Source: Bremerella volcania (GTDB lineage Bacteria > Planctomycetota > Planctomycetia > Pirellulales > Pirellulaceae). From it: DNA of 64,000 bases. Location: the NCBI RefSeq assembly GCF_007748115.1, contig NZ_CP036289.1:62001-126000 (forward strand), read 5' to 3'. Below the pieces are notes generated by a model. It worked only from the letters and a program-made list of their open reading frames with translations, ran no database searches and was not told where the DNA came from. Numbering within the stretch: position 1 is the stretch's first letter; every line of letters starts with the position of its first letter. Of this stretch, positions 1-8,643 are shown in pieces. A program made the position numbers and the translations under genes.

Positions 1-393
1 GAACAACGCCCGCGTTTCTGCCCGATAGGCATTGATGTCGGTATTGCTTCCGCCCCCCGCATACGTGTTGAGTTGATGACCTGAAGCACGGTCGAGGTCG
101 TAGATCGCTTTCTGTTCGAGGTAAGGAAGCAGCGCGAATCGCCAGCTCGTTCCCGCGTAGGTAATGTAATGACGCCCGCCGAAGGGAAACGAGTTGTGCG
201 TATCGTGATAGTTGTGCAGTGCGAGCCCTTGCTGGCGGAGGTTATTCGAGCAGCTCATCCTGCGGGCAGCTTCCCGGGCTTGCTGCACTGCCGGAAGAAG
301 CAACGCAATCAGAACGCCGATAATCGCGATGACCACCAGCAACTCGACCAGGGTAAAGCCACTCCGCTCATTCAATTTATTCGCGGACTTCAT
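1..393 (-). CDS. DUF1559 prepilin-like protein, C-terminal part missing at window edge
   Basis: The 131 visible residues begin [12 protein letters not shown] and continue with the type IV pilin-like methylation signal [15 protein letters not shown] long hydrophobic helix and the [10 protein letters not shown] segment typical of planctomycete DUF1559 proteins follow. These proteins are thought to be processed by a prepilin peptidase and placed in the envelope; their role is unknown. The start at 393 is chosen because GGAG lies about 10 nt upstream and the methylation motif follows at the expected distance. The C-terminal H-X9-DG region lies outside the window. A second member is at 34960-35931. 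Confidence 0.9.
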   Translation of the reverse strand, partial: MKSANKLNERSGFTLVELLVVIAIIGVLIALLLPAVQQAREAARRMSCSNNLRQQGLALHNYHDTHNSFPFGGRHYITYAGTSWRFALLPYLEQKAIYDLDRASGHQLNTYAGGGSNTDINAYRAETRALF

Positions 394-816
394 GGTATCG
401 GTCTCCGAGTTAAAGGAAAGAAAAGAAACACGAGAAAATCGAAGCTTGCCATGATGGTGTCTGCCAGGTCCGACGGGCGAAAACCCCGCCAAGCAGCACT
501 TGGCAGACAGAGCGCACTATAGAAAACGGCTATGATGATGTCACGTGTAATCTTGCAAGAATATCGATAAATTCTTCGCCGTCAATCTGGATCGCTTTGC
601 GTGGAATCGACCGCCGCTTCAAGGGCGATTTGCTATGGGAAATCCTTTTCCATTAACCATCCTCAAAGCGTGTGTGACCGGCACTGACGTTCATGGTGAG
701 CGCGCCGTACCCATTATTCGCGATTTCGTACTTCGTCCTGCACGCCGTTTTCAGCTATCCTAAAAGGATTGCCTTCCTGCCTAATTATTCTGTTTCACTT
801 CTCTGGGGCGCTTGTC
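394..816. other. Non-coding stretch between divergent genes
   Basis: About 420 nt separate the divergent DUF1559 gene and the Tat-signal gene, so it should hold both promoters. The only clear structure is the hairpin at 458-509. Short open frames here have no protein-like composition. I cannot place a promoter with confidence. Confidence 0.5.
458..509 (-). promoter_or_regulatory. Possible structured 5' leader hairpin of the DUF1559 gene
   Basis: TGTCTGCCA (458-466) and TGGCAGACA (501-509) are perfect 9-nt inverted arms. Between them GGGCG and CCCGCC can form a second, inner stem around a short A/C loop. On the minus strand the structure sits about 65-116 nt upstream of the DUF1559 start codon, which is a position for a leader RNA or an operator. 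No T-run follows on either strand, so it is not a normal terminator. Confidence 0.35.
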
Positions 817-1782
817 ATGAAGAAGTCATTGGATCGCCGTCGCTTTGCCCAAATGGTTCTCGCTGGAGGAACCCTATCTGGCAGTCTCTGGTCGGACTGG
901 CTGAAAGCCGCCGAGCAGTCGCCGCTGGAGGACCGGCACCTGGTTCGCCTGGGGATGAACGCATTGGCCAGGGCACACTCGATGAACTACTTCAACGACG
1001 GGCATCGCGGCGCGGCGATGATCTCTGCCCACTTGATGTGCGTCGAGAATGGTTTCGATCAACCGACGATGACGCGGATCTCGCAGTTGTTCGACTTGAA
1101 CTGGGCCAAGACGAAGCTGTGCCAGCCCTTTCCCGAAGAAGACCCCGATCCCGGTGCCGTGCAAAAAGTTCGCCTGGCACTGCTCGATGGTAGCGAGACG
1201 CTTCGCGAAGTGGGGCACAACGTCATCTTCGCCAGCCTGGCAATCAAGTCGTTCACCCTGATGCCCGAACTGGCCACCCCGCAGCGCGTCGATGGCGTGT
1301 GCCAGATGATCCGCAAGTTCAAGCCGTGGCGTGATGAGGCTCCCGATGAAAGCGTGCAGCCTCCTTCGTTTTCCGATACGGCCGCCGCTTCGCGATTCGT
1401 TCTGCAGGAAGCCAGCGATGCGATCGATCGGTTCGTCGGTCATGGGCAAGGGTTCGCCGGGCACATGCTTACCTTCGGCCAGGCGATGGTCGAACTGGCC
1501 GCCGACGGCGACGAAGAACTTGCCGAAGGCTGCCGCACCGCGTTCCGCAAATACGTGACCGTCACCCGGCAAGGCCCCGGCCCCGACGCGCGCGAAATCA
1601 AAGACCGCGCCCCAAGCAAACTACGACCCAATCAAGCCGAATATTGGCAGCGTCGCGGAGACAAGTCCGTCGGCATCGGGCACGTCTTCAAGTATCCCTA
1701 CGGCTACTATTACTTGCTCGACAAGGCGAACGATGCCGACCTGGCAAAGACCTTGGATGCCAAGGCATACCAGTTGTTTTAG
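817..1782 (+). CDS. Hypothetical exported protein with twin-arginine-like signal
   Basis: 321 residues. The N-terminus MKKSLDRRRFAQMVLAGG contains an RRRF motif before a short hydrophobic stretch, which resembles a Tat signal peptide. The mature part is helix-rich, with a His-containing segment (ARAHSMNYF, near residue 36) and a Tyr-rich C-terminus (FKYPYGYYYLLDK). I recognise no family. The upstream frame is open for 16 more codons, but the ATG at 817 places the signal at the N-terminus. It reads away from the DUF1559 gene and is followed 71 nt later by the phosphodiesterase gene. Confidence 0.75.
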   Translation: MKKSLDRRRFAQMVLAGGTLSGSLWSDWLKAAEQSPLEDRHLVRLGMNALARAHSMNYFNDGHRGAAMISAHLMCVENGFDQPTMTRISQLFDLNWAKTKLCQPFPEEDPDPGAVQKVRLALLDGSETLREVGHNVIFASLAIKSFTLMPELATPQRVDGVCQMIRKFKPWRDEAPDESVQPPSFSDTAAASRFVLQEASDAIDRFVGHGQGFAGHMLTFGQAMVELAADGDEELAEGCRTAFRKYVTVTRQGPGPDAREIKDRAPSKLRPNQAEYWQRRGDKSVGIGHVFKYPYGYYYLLDKANDADLAKTLDAKAYQLF

Positions 1783-1853
1783 TGAATCGTTCACGTTGAA
1801 TTGGTAACTCCAACTTGCCGCCGTCGTGATTGGAAGTGCAGAGGGAAACCTAC

Positions 1854-3701
1854 ATGAACTCACGGCTCACTGCTGCTTCTCAGGCGTTCTCCTCATGTTG
1901 GAAAACGCTTGTCGCGACCGATCTGCTCTACAAGATTCTCGCGTTCATCGTGCTCACGCCGCTGTTGGGTAGTCTGTTTCGCTTTCTACTGGCGACGTTT
2001 GGGGACGAGGTTCTGTCGGACGTCGAGATCGCCCTGTTCTTTCTCGGCCCGGCCGGCTGGTTGTGCTTGATTGTCGTTGGGTCGCTGTGGCTGGGGATCG
2101 TGTTTCTCGAACAGACCTCGCTGCTGGGAATCCTCGCCGCCAGGCACGTCAACCGAACGGTCACGCCACTGGGTGCCTTACGGTTTGCTGCTGCTCATGC
2201 GACAAGCGTCGTTCGCCTGACGATGCGAATCATTCTGCTCATCATCGCTGCCGTGGTGCCGTTTCTGGTGGTGGCAGGGGGCGTCTACTTCTCGCTCCTC
2301 ACCGAGTACGACATCAACTACTACTTGAAGGAAAGCCCGCCCGTGTTTCGCGTGGCCGTGGGGATCGGCGTGGCGTTGTTACTGGGCCTGGCAGCCGTGC
2401 TATTGTGGATGATTGCCAACTATTTCTTCGCCCTGCCGCTGCTGCTGTTCGAGAAGCTCAGCCCGACCGAAGCACTTCGGGAAAGTCGCCGCCGGGTTCA
2501 TGGGCATCGTCGCATTGTGCTTGTTTGGCTTCTCGGTTGGGCTGGGGCCATCCTGGTCGTCTCTGCGATAGCCTCGGCGATCGTCACCTGGTGCAGTCAG
2601 CAACTGATGCCCGACTCGACGACGTCCCTGAACTGGCTGGTCGTCGCGATCGGGGTCTCGATGCTGCTGCTGACGCTAGTGAACCTGGCGACTAACCTGC
2701 TCGGCACGACGACGTTCACGGCGATGCTGTTCACCCTTTACCAATCGCCCGGTGAAGGATCGCAGGTCGACCTGGCCGCCCAATTCGAACACGAAGCCGC
2801 CAACTACTCTGGCCCGAAGATCACCCGCCCGCGCGTGGCCGCGATCAGCTTGATAGGAATTCTGGTCGCCATCCTTATCGGAACCGCCGCGCTCGAGTCG
2901 GTTCAGCTCGAAGACAACGTGCAGATCATGGCTCACCGGGGTGCTTCCAGCAAAGCTCCGGAGAACACGCTCGCTTCGTTTCAGCAGGCCATCGAAGATG
3001 GTGCCGACTGGATCGAACTCGACGTGCAGGAAACGGCCGACGGGCAGGTCGTCGTCATGCACGACAGCGACTTCATGAAGCTCAGCAAAGACCCACTCAA
3101 AATCTGGGACGCCACCTCAGACAAATTGAAGGGCATCGACGTCGGCTCGTGGAAATCGCCTGACTTCGCCGACCAGCGGGTACCGACGCTGGCCGAGGTG
3201 CTGGCCCTGTGCAAAGACAAGGTCGGCGTCAACATCGAGCTGAAGTATTATGGCCACGATCAAATGCTCGAGCAGCGCGTTGCCGACGTGGTCGACCAGC
3301 AAGGCATGAACGATCAGGTCATGGCCATGTCGCTCAAGCGAGAAGGCGTTCAGAAGATGAAAGCCATTCGCCCGCAGTGGAAAGTCGGCCTGCTCATGTC
3401 GGTCGCTGCCGGCAACCTGAGCAAGCTGGACGCCGACTTCCTGGCTGTCAACGCCAGGTTCGCCGACGTGCTGCTGATCGATCAAGCGCATGATAACGGC
3501 AAACAGGTTTTCGTCTGGACGGTCAACGATGCGGCCACCATGTCGACGATGATGAGCCGCGGCGTCGACGGCATCCTGACCGACAAGCCTGAACTCGCAC
3601 AATCGGTCCTCGAGCAGCGCGCCGCGATGAGCACCCCGCAGCGGTTGCTGTTGGAGTTCTCTGGCCTCTTGGGGATCGAGCCGAAGATAGCGGATCAATA
3701 A
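1854..3701 (+). CDS. Membrane-anchored glycerophosphodiester phosphodiesterase
   Basis: 615 residues in two parts. Residues about 25-350 carry several hydrophobic helices, as in the glycerophosphodiesterase membrane domain. Residues about 358-600 are a GDPD TIM barrel with AHRGASSKAPENTLASF (first catalytic His at 361), then IELDVQ and VVMHDSDF, and FVWTVND and GILTDKPE near the end. Family members split glycerophosphodiesters into glycerol 3-phosphate and an alcohol; the membrane domain suggests action on lipid head groups at the membrane. The ATG at 1854 is preferred over the one at 1830 because GAGGGA lies just upstream. Confidence 0.92.
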   Translation: MNSRLTAASQAFSSCWKTLVATDLLYKILAFIVLTPLLGSLFRFLLATFGDEVLSDVEIALFFLGPAGWLCLIVVGSLWLGIVFLEQTSLLGILAARHVNRTVTPLGALRFAAAHATSVVRLTMRIILLIIAAVVPFLVVAGGVYFSLLTEYDINYYLKESPPVFRVAVGIGVALLLGLAAVLLWMIANYFFALPLLLFEKLSPTEALRESRRRVHGHRRIVLVWLLGWAGAILVVSAIASAIVTWCSQQLMPDSTTSLNWLVVAIGVSMLLLTLVNLATNLLGTTTFTAMLFTLYQSPGEGSQVDLAAQFEHEAANYSGPKITRPRVAAISLIGILVAILIGTAALESVQLEDNVQIMAHRGASSKAPENTLASFQQAIEDGADWIELDVQETADGQVVVMHDSDFMKLSKDPLKIWDATSDKLKGIDVGSWKSPDFADQRVPTLAEVLALCKDKVGVNIELKYYGHDQMLEQRVADVVDQQGMNDQVMAMSLKREGVQKMKAIRPQWKVGLLMSVAAGNLSKLDADFLAVNARFADVLLIDQAHDNGKQVFVWTVNDAATMSTMMSRGVDGILTDKPELAQSVLEQRAAMSTPQRLLLEFSGLLGIEPKIADQ

Positions 3702-3742
3702 CGATAGGCTCCCTTCGTGATTAATGACTGGGTAACAATATC

Positions 3743-3930
3743 ATGACGATGAAACGATTGTGCCTGGTGTGTGCGGGGCGATGCTGATCATCGCAGGCAA
3801 TGGCTCTTCTTCGCTGGTCGCCCAAGAGCGGCCTGCCCATTCGCCCGTGATGCTTCAAGGAGACTGGGTTCCCGATCACCCGTATGACGTCGATTTCGAT
3901 CGCTTGCCGCGCGTTCCTGCGCAGATTTGA
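3743..3930 (+). pseudogene. Frameshifted N-terminal relic of a secreted protein, possibly sialidase-like
   Basis: ATG at 3743 opens MTMKRLCLVCAG and stops at once after a GGGG run. If one G were added there, the frame would run on through AMLIIAGNGSSSLVAQ to a TGA at 3930, giving about 62 residues with a normal signal peptide. The end of the peptide, DFDRLPRVPAQ, resembles, from memory, the beginning of planctomycete exo-alpha-sialidase-like proteins, but the rest of such a protein is absent. Either it is a decayed 5' remnant, or a small secreted protein with a mutation or sequencing error in the G-run. The start of the next gene follows within 75 nt. Confidence 0.45.
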
Positions 3931-4002
3931 CCCCGCCACCTCGCGAGACGATACTAAACAGCCACCCTGATTCGTCACTTTCTCGCGCGGAAGGTCCCTG
4001 CC

Positions 4003-5400
4003 ATGCGTCGTTTGGTTTTGCTGTTTGCTGGTTTGCTGCTTTTGGTTCCCTCGTTCGCTTGTGCGGCGGAGGATGCCAAGCCGAATGTGATTTTCATCTA
4101 CGTCGACGACCTCGGTTACGGCGACCTCGGCTGCTTCGGACAGCAGAAGATCGCCACGCCCCAGCTCGATCAGATGGCCAGCGATGGGATCAAGCTGACC
4201 AGCTTCTACGCCGGCTGCACCGTCTGTCGTCCTTCGCGACTGGTGCTGTGGACCGGGCGGCACCTGGGGCATCAGCCGATCAACGACAACAAGCCGTACA
4301 CGATGAAGTCGTCCGATCACACCATCGCCGAGTTGATGAAAGAGCAAGGCTACACCACCGGCGGCGTCGGCAAGTGGGCGATGGGTACGCCTGGCAGCGG
4401 CGGGGAACCGATCTACCATGGGTTCGATTTCTGGTGCGGGTACCTCGATCAAGGCGAAGCCCACAACTATTACCCGCCCCACATCTGGCGCTGTGAAGGA
4501 GACAAGGTCGAAGAGCTTCCCCTGCCTGGCAACGTGCTGATGGACGACAAGAACGCTCGCGGCCGCGTGGCGAAGCTCGATACCCGCAAGACCTACTCGC
4601 ACGACGTGATGACCCAGGAAGCATTCGACTTCGTGCGCCGCAACGCCGACAAGCCGTTCCTCTTGCACATTCACTGGACGATTCCTCACGCCAATAACGA
4701 AGGAGGCCGCGTCACCGGCAACGGCAGCGAGATCCCTAGCTACGGTCCGTACGCCGACAAGGACTGGCCCGATCCGGAGAAAGGTTTCGCCGCGATGGTC
4801 ACGCACATGGACAGCGACGTCGGCAAGCTGCGCGACCTGCTGAAGGAGCTGAAGATCGAAGACAACACGCTGTTGATCTTCACATCCGACAATGGCCCGC
4901 ATCAGGAAGGGGGGCACAAGGTCGACTTCTTCGATAGCAACGGCCCGCTGAAAGGATACAAGCGAACCGTCTACGAAGGAGGCATCCGCGTGCCGTTCAT
5001 CGCCGTCTGGCCCGGCAAAATCCCGGCCGGCACCGAGTCAGGCATTACCTTCAACGCCTACGACGTGATGGCCACCTACGCTGACCTGACCCAGGCCAAG
5101 AGGGTGCCCCTGAACGACGGCCTCAGCTTCCTGCCGACCTTGCTCAGCAAGCAGCAGAAGGTAGTCGTCGAAAACCGCAAGCCCGACCCGAAGCAGCGCA
5201 TCTCGTATTCGTCGTTCGCCAAAATGGAAGCGGCCCGGCAAGGACCGTTCAAAGCGGTTCGCCAGGCCCCTGACAAACCGATCGAGTTGTACAACCTGAA
5301 CGAAGACATCGGCGAAACGACCGACATCGCCAAGGACCATCCCACGATCGTGCAGATGATGGGTAACTTCATGAAGGAAGCGAAACAGCCGCTGGAGTAA
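4003..5400 (+). CDS. Secreted sulfatase (arylsulfatase family)
   Basis: 465 residues. A signal peptide (about 1-22, ending FACAA) is followed by the sulfatase core. PNVIFIYVDDLGYGD carries the metal-binding Asp pair. CRPSR at 75-79 is the C-x-P-S-R site whose Cys becomes formylglycine, and GGVGKWAMG supplies a catalytic Lys. IFTSDNGPHQEGGHK closes the metal site. Such enzymes remove sulfate esters from algal or animal polysaccharides; planctomycetes carry many. A separate formylglycine-generating enzyme is needed and none is in this window. GGAAGG lies about 10 nt before the ATG. Confidence 0.95.
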   Translation: MRRLVLLFAGLLLLVPSFACAAEDAKPNVIFIYVDDLGYGDLGCFGQQKIATPQLDQMASDGIKLTSFYAGCTVCRPSRLVLWTGRHLGHQPINDNKPYTMKSSDHTIAELMKEQGYTTGGVGKWAMGTPGSGGEPIYHGFDFWCGYLDQGEAHNYYPPHIWRCEGDKVEELPLPGNVLMDDKNARGRVAKLDTRKTYSHDVMTQEAFDFVRRNADKPFLLHIHWTIPHANNEGGRVTGNGSEIPSYGPYADKDWPDPEKGFAAMVTHMDSDVGKLRDLLKELKIEDNTLLIFTSDNGPHQEGGHKVDFFDSNGPLKGYKRTVYEGGIRVPFIAVWPGKIPAGTESGITFNAYDVMATYADLTQAKRVPLNDGLSFLPTLLSKQQKVVVENRKPDPKQRISYSSFAKMEAARQGPFKAVRQAPDKPIELYNLNEDIGETTDIAKDHPTIVQMMGNFMKEAKQPLE

Positions 5401-5416
5401 GGGTAGAGCATCCGGC

Positions 5417-7075
5417 TTATTTTGCTTCCGCCAGAATCTCGTTATCCCGCTCAACGACCCGCTGCGTCTCCTTACCCCTGGCCAGCACCACCTTGGCGTT
5501 GGCATCGCCTGTCGTCAGCTGGTTGCCCATCACCGTTGCCGTGCTCTTGGCGTCTTCAATCACAAACGCCGCTTGGTGGAATGACTTGACCTGGTTATCG
5601 ACTGCCGAAACGTGGGCCTGGCTGGCAAAGATCGCGTGGCGCCAGTTCTCGAAGGTGTTGCCGTAGGCCTGGACGGTGGCGTCCGGCAAAGCCCAGATGC
5701 CGAAGCTGGGTGGTCCTGCTTTGCGAAGCTCGGTGGCGACCAGCCGGTTGTTTTCGATCCGGGCCTCGCCGGCGACGCGGATGGCGGCGACGCCTCCTCC
5801 CTGGAACGTGTTGCCACTTAAATCGACTTTCGATCCGGCGAAGATCATCACCAACGGCGGCATCCCGCCGGTCCGTTCGATTTCGTTCTCGATCAGTTCG
5901 ACCTGCCAGCCGCCGTGAATGCCGATGGCGACTTGCCGGTTCTCGAGGATCTTGTTTCTCGCCAGCGTGGCCAGGCCGTGTTCGCTTTCGGCCAGGCCGA
6001 TGCCGGCGGTCTGGTTGTGGTGGCTGTGGTTGTCCAGCACGACGGCCTTGGCGCCGTCGAGCCCGATGCCGGCAGCGCCGTTCTCATAGCATTCGTTGCC
6101 CACGATGGTCGCTTCCGCGTGGCGGATGCCGATGCCGGCCAGCTTGTTTCGGTAACACTCGTTCTGGCGGAGGATCGACGCGGCGTCCTCTTCGGTGCCG
6201 ATGCCTGCCATGTCGTTTTCGTAGCAGTGATTGGCCTCGATGATCGGACGTGTGTTCGAACCGGTTCGCACGCCGATCCCGGCCCGGCGATTCTTGTAGC
6301 ACTTGTTCTCGCGTACCGTGGGGCACGACCCTTCGCTGCTCCCGATGCCGGCGCGAATGTTTTCGTAGCACGTATTGTGGATCACGATCGGGCTGGCATG
6401 ATTGTGACCGATGCCTGCGTAAAAATTCTCGAAGCAGACGTTCGCTTCGATAATCCCCCGCGAGTGGCGCATCGCCCCGATGCCGCCACCCATGTTGCGG
6501 TAGCAGACGTTCTGGTAAACGTGCGGCGAAGCGGCACTGCCTGGGCTGCCGAAAAGGCCGATGCCTGTGTCGCCGATGTGATGCACGATGTTGTTCTGCA
6601 CCACGCAGGTCACGTCGGGGATTTGAATGCCTGGGCCAGGGCTCTCGCCGATGTGCTCGTGCGACTGAAGGTTTCCCTGCGTCTTGTGATGCTTCGCCCA
6701 CTCGGCTTCGTCGTAGTGACCGAAGTTGCGAACGGTGAAGCCATCGAGCACGGCCCCCTCGGCCATGATCACCGCACTGCCATGCCCAGGCACGTCCGCC
6801 CCATCGAGGATCGTTTCCTCGGCACGCAGCCGCCCTAGCTTGCCTGCGGTATCGGCCCCTTCACTACGCACCGTCACGTCGGCCTTCAGCTTGAGACGCT
6901 CGGAATAGGTGCCCCGCTTCACCAGGACAAGGTCGCCAGGCTCGGCCCCGTCGATGGCGGCCTGAATCGACGAGCGATCATCAGGCACACGAATCGTTTT
7001 GGCCAGCAGGTGGGTGGCTGGAAGCGACGAGCAAATCGCCAGCAGCGCAGTCGCGATCGCGTAGGGCTGGAACAT
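5417..7075 (-). CDS. Secreted right-handed parallel beta-helix protein with AGIG ladder
   Basis: 552 residues with a signal peptide (ends THLLAK). IRVPDDRSSIQAAIDGAEPG is the usual first coil of NosD/DUF1565-type beta-helices, which often bind or cleave polysaccharides. Residues about 185-390 hold some nine coils of 22-25 residues with the pattern N-x-CY-x-N-xxx-AGIG (for example ENIRAGIGSSEG, KNRRAGIGVRTG). No catalytic residues are evident, so binding or a structural role is as likely as lyase activity. AAGGA lies 8 nt upstream of the start. It converges on the sulfatase gene with 16 nt between the stop codons. Confidence 0.85.
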   Translation of the reverse strand: MFQPYAIATALLAICSSLPATHLLAKTIRVPDDRSSIQAAIDGAEPGDLVLVKRGTYSERLKLKADVTVRSEGADTAGKLGRLRAEETILDGADVPGHGSAVIMAEGAVLDGFTVRNFGHYDEAEWAKHHKTQGNLQSHEHIGESPGPGIQIPDVTCVVQNNIVHHIGDTGIGLFGSPGSAASPHVYQNVCYRNMGGGIGAMRHSRGIIEANVCFENFYAGIGHNHASPIVIHNTCYENIRAGIGSSEGSCPTVRENKCYKNRRAGIGVRTGSNTRPIIEANHCYENDMAGIGTEEDAASILRQNECYRNKLAGIGIRHAEATIVGNECYENGAAGIGLDGAKAVVLDNHSHHNQTAGIGLAESEHGLATLARNKILENRQVAIGIHGGWQVELIENEIERTGGMPPLVMIFAGSKVDLSGNTFQGGGVAAIRVAGEARIENNRLVATELRKAGPPSFGIWALPDATVQAYGNTFENWRHAIFASQAHVSAVDNQVKSFHQAAFVIEDAKSTATVMGNQLTTGDANAKVVLARGKETQRVVERDNEILAEAK

Positions 7076-7606
7076 GCGGGAATCCTTGGAGGGGGAGAGG
7101 GAGGAGGGATTCCTTTATGTTATCGCCGGAGTGTTCCTACGGGAACGAAAAAATCGCGAGGAATGCATTCCCGCACTCAGGAGAAAGTTAGAAAAAGTCG
7201 CAGAGGAAACAATCCCCACTCCCTTGCGGGAACTGGATTTTGAAGCAACAGTGCCCCTTTGCAGGGTCTTGTTGCAACCTCTTTGAAATCAACGCGTTAA
7301 AGCGATTTCCGCTCATTCTCAGGCGGGCTCTTTACCCCTTTCGAACCCCCGCTCTACCCTTTGTTACACCCTCGGCCGTTGGTCTACAAGCAAGGTGTTA
7401 CGGAGACGGCCTGCAAACGGCTTGAGGCCTGAGGATTTGCTGGCTGAAGAGGGGTTTTGTAGGATAATAACCGACTCTTACGATTGCAAGCTGGGCTACT
7501 GAATGTACGCTCGCACACACCCGCAAGGATGTGTGGTATCACGTGGATTCCGCGAATTGATTCTGTGTAAGCAGGACTTATACAGAGAAAGTCTGTCTAA
7601 TAACAA
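7076..7606. other. Non-coding stretch left of the cassette array
   Basis: About 530 nt between the beta-helix gene and the first putative cassette boundary at 7607. It holds only short open frames without protein-like composition. This is where an integron attI site or integrase would be looked for; I see no tyrosine-recombinase similarity here. Confidence 0.5.
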
Positions 7607-7693
7607 GTTCGTCGAACTGCAAGATGCCCCCGCGATAGCTCGGATCACCTTCCGCCCTTATCTTGACTTCACACTCTACGCCAGGCTCGCTGC

Positions 7694-8500
7694 ATGAAGA
7701 CACTCACACAAAAACACAACTCATTTCGCTTCTCTCGTTATTTAGCGGCGACAGCCATTTGGACTTGTTTGCTGTCATGGTCGTGTTTGGACCTCCATGC
7801 CGAAGAGCCGGAGGGACCGGAATTTAAATACGATCCGGACAAGGCGCTCGTCTTTAAGCCCAACCCACGGCAGGAAAGTGTTCAACCCTACACAAGCTTG
7901 AGCTCGGATGGGAAGATGCGCGCCGAGGCAGGGTATCGGAAAGTTCGTGTGCTTTCAGTTGCTGACAATACATTGCTCTACGAGTTTGCGACGCCGAATC
8001 AAGCCATGGCTGCGGCGTTTTCACCAGACCTCAAGACCATAGCTTTCGTCGATAGCGACAACCTGTCCTCTGGTTCAATCATATACACACGAGAGCTTGA
8101 AACGGGAAAGCAGTCAAAGATTGGGAGCTGCTTAGGGAGCATAATGTGGCTCACATTCAGTGGGGATGGAAAACGTCTCGCAGGAGTTTCGATTTACGGA
8201 CCGATTCCAGGGGTGTTGGCAAAAAAGCGATTCAAGCGGGATCTGGGTGGAGAGGTTACAGTCTTCGATGTTTCGACTCAGGATGATTTGCTGACTATTG
8301 CCTACATTGTGCCCGAGAGGCTGACGCCCAAGAACGGCGATAAGGTCGCACCGTATCTTCCCACGCACATCGCTCTCGACCATGACGGGTCGACCCTTCT
8401 CCTCGCCTCCACCTCCGGTTTGATCAAAGTGATCGATGTAGAAACCGGTGACAACAGAATCTCAATCGAACTAGACATGTCAGCGAAACCGAAAGAATGA
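7694..8500 (+). CDS. Secreted WD40/beta-propeller-like protein (cassette 1)
   Basis: 268 residues. The N-terminal hydrophobic stretch (LAATAIWTCLLSWSCLDLHA) is a probable signal peptide. The rest shows propeller-like repeats: VRVLSVADNTLLYEFAT, MAAAFSPDLKTIAFVDS, MWLTFSGDGKRLAG, IALDHDGSTLLLASTSG and IKVIDVETGD. Only about four blades are present, fewer than a closed propeller, so it may be shortened or may assemble with copies of itself. No ribosome-binding site is clear. The stop lies 1 nt before the R'' box of the first attC-like site. Codon use is more AT-rich than in the genes left of 7075. Confidence 0.7.
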   Translation: MKTLTQKHNSFRFSRYLAATAIWTCLLSWSCLDLHAEEPEGPEFKYDPDKALVFKPNPRQESVQPYTSLSSDGKMRAEAGYRKVRVLSVADNTLLYEFATPNQAMAAAFSPDLKTIAFVDSDNLSSGSIIYTRELETGKQSKIGSCLGSIMWLTFSGDGKRLAGVSIYGPIPGVLAKKRFKRDLGGEVTVFDVSTQDDLLTIAYIVPERLTPKNGDKVAPYLPTHIALDHDGSTLLLASTSGLIKVIDVETGDNRISIELDMSAKPKE

Positions 8501-8501
8501 A

Positions 8502-8597
8502 GACGAACCAATCGTTGCAATGGAGCGGCGGTTCGGCTCGGTCCTGAACCCAACGCTGCTTGGCCGCCGCCCATTGAACTCAAACGATCTGGCATGA
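8502..8597 (+). repeat. Degenerate attC-like site
   Basis: R'' candidate GACGAAC (8502-8508). CAATGGaGCGGCGG (8518-8531) pairs with CCGCCGCCCATTG (8565-8577), leaving one unpaired A, the same asymmetry as in the neighbouring sites. Further out, ATCGTT pairs with AACGAT. The 3' arm has an extra AACTCA and no proper GTT box follows, so the site is probably inactive. Confidence 0.5.
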
Positions 8598-8643
8598 ACC
8601 CTAAGCTCGTTCGCTGTGTCCTGCCCGAAACCAAACGGAGTAA

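Noticed and set aside
3721-4917. 398-codon minus-strand open frame over the sulfatase gene
   Set aside because: It is a shadow of the GC-rich sulfatase frame, with low-complexity Arg/Val/Asp composition and no motif.
5900-6560. Repeating 66-75 nt units considered as a DNA repeat array
   Set aside because: The repetition is at the protein level (beta-helix coils); the DNA varies by codon and no array structure is seen.
7503-7697. 64-codon open frame before cassette 1
   Set aside because: No ribosome-binding site; it overlaps the next start by 4 nt, with unlikely composition. It is also cut by the putative cassette boundary at 7607.
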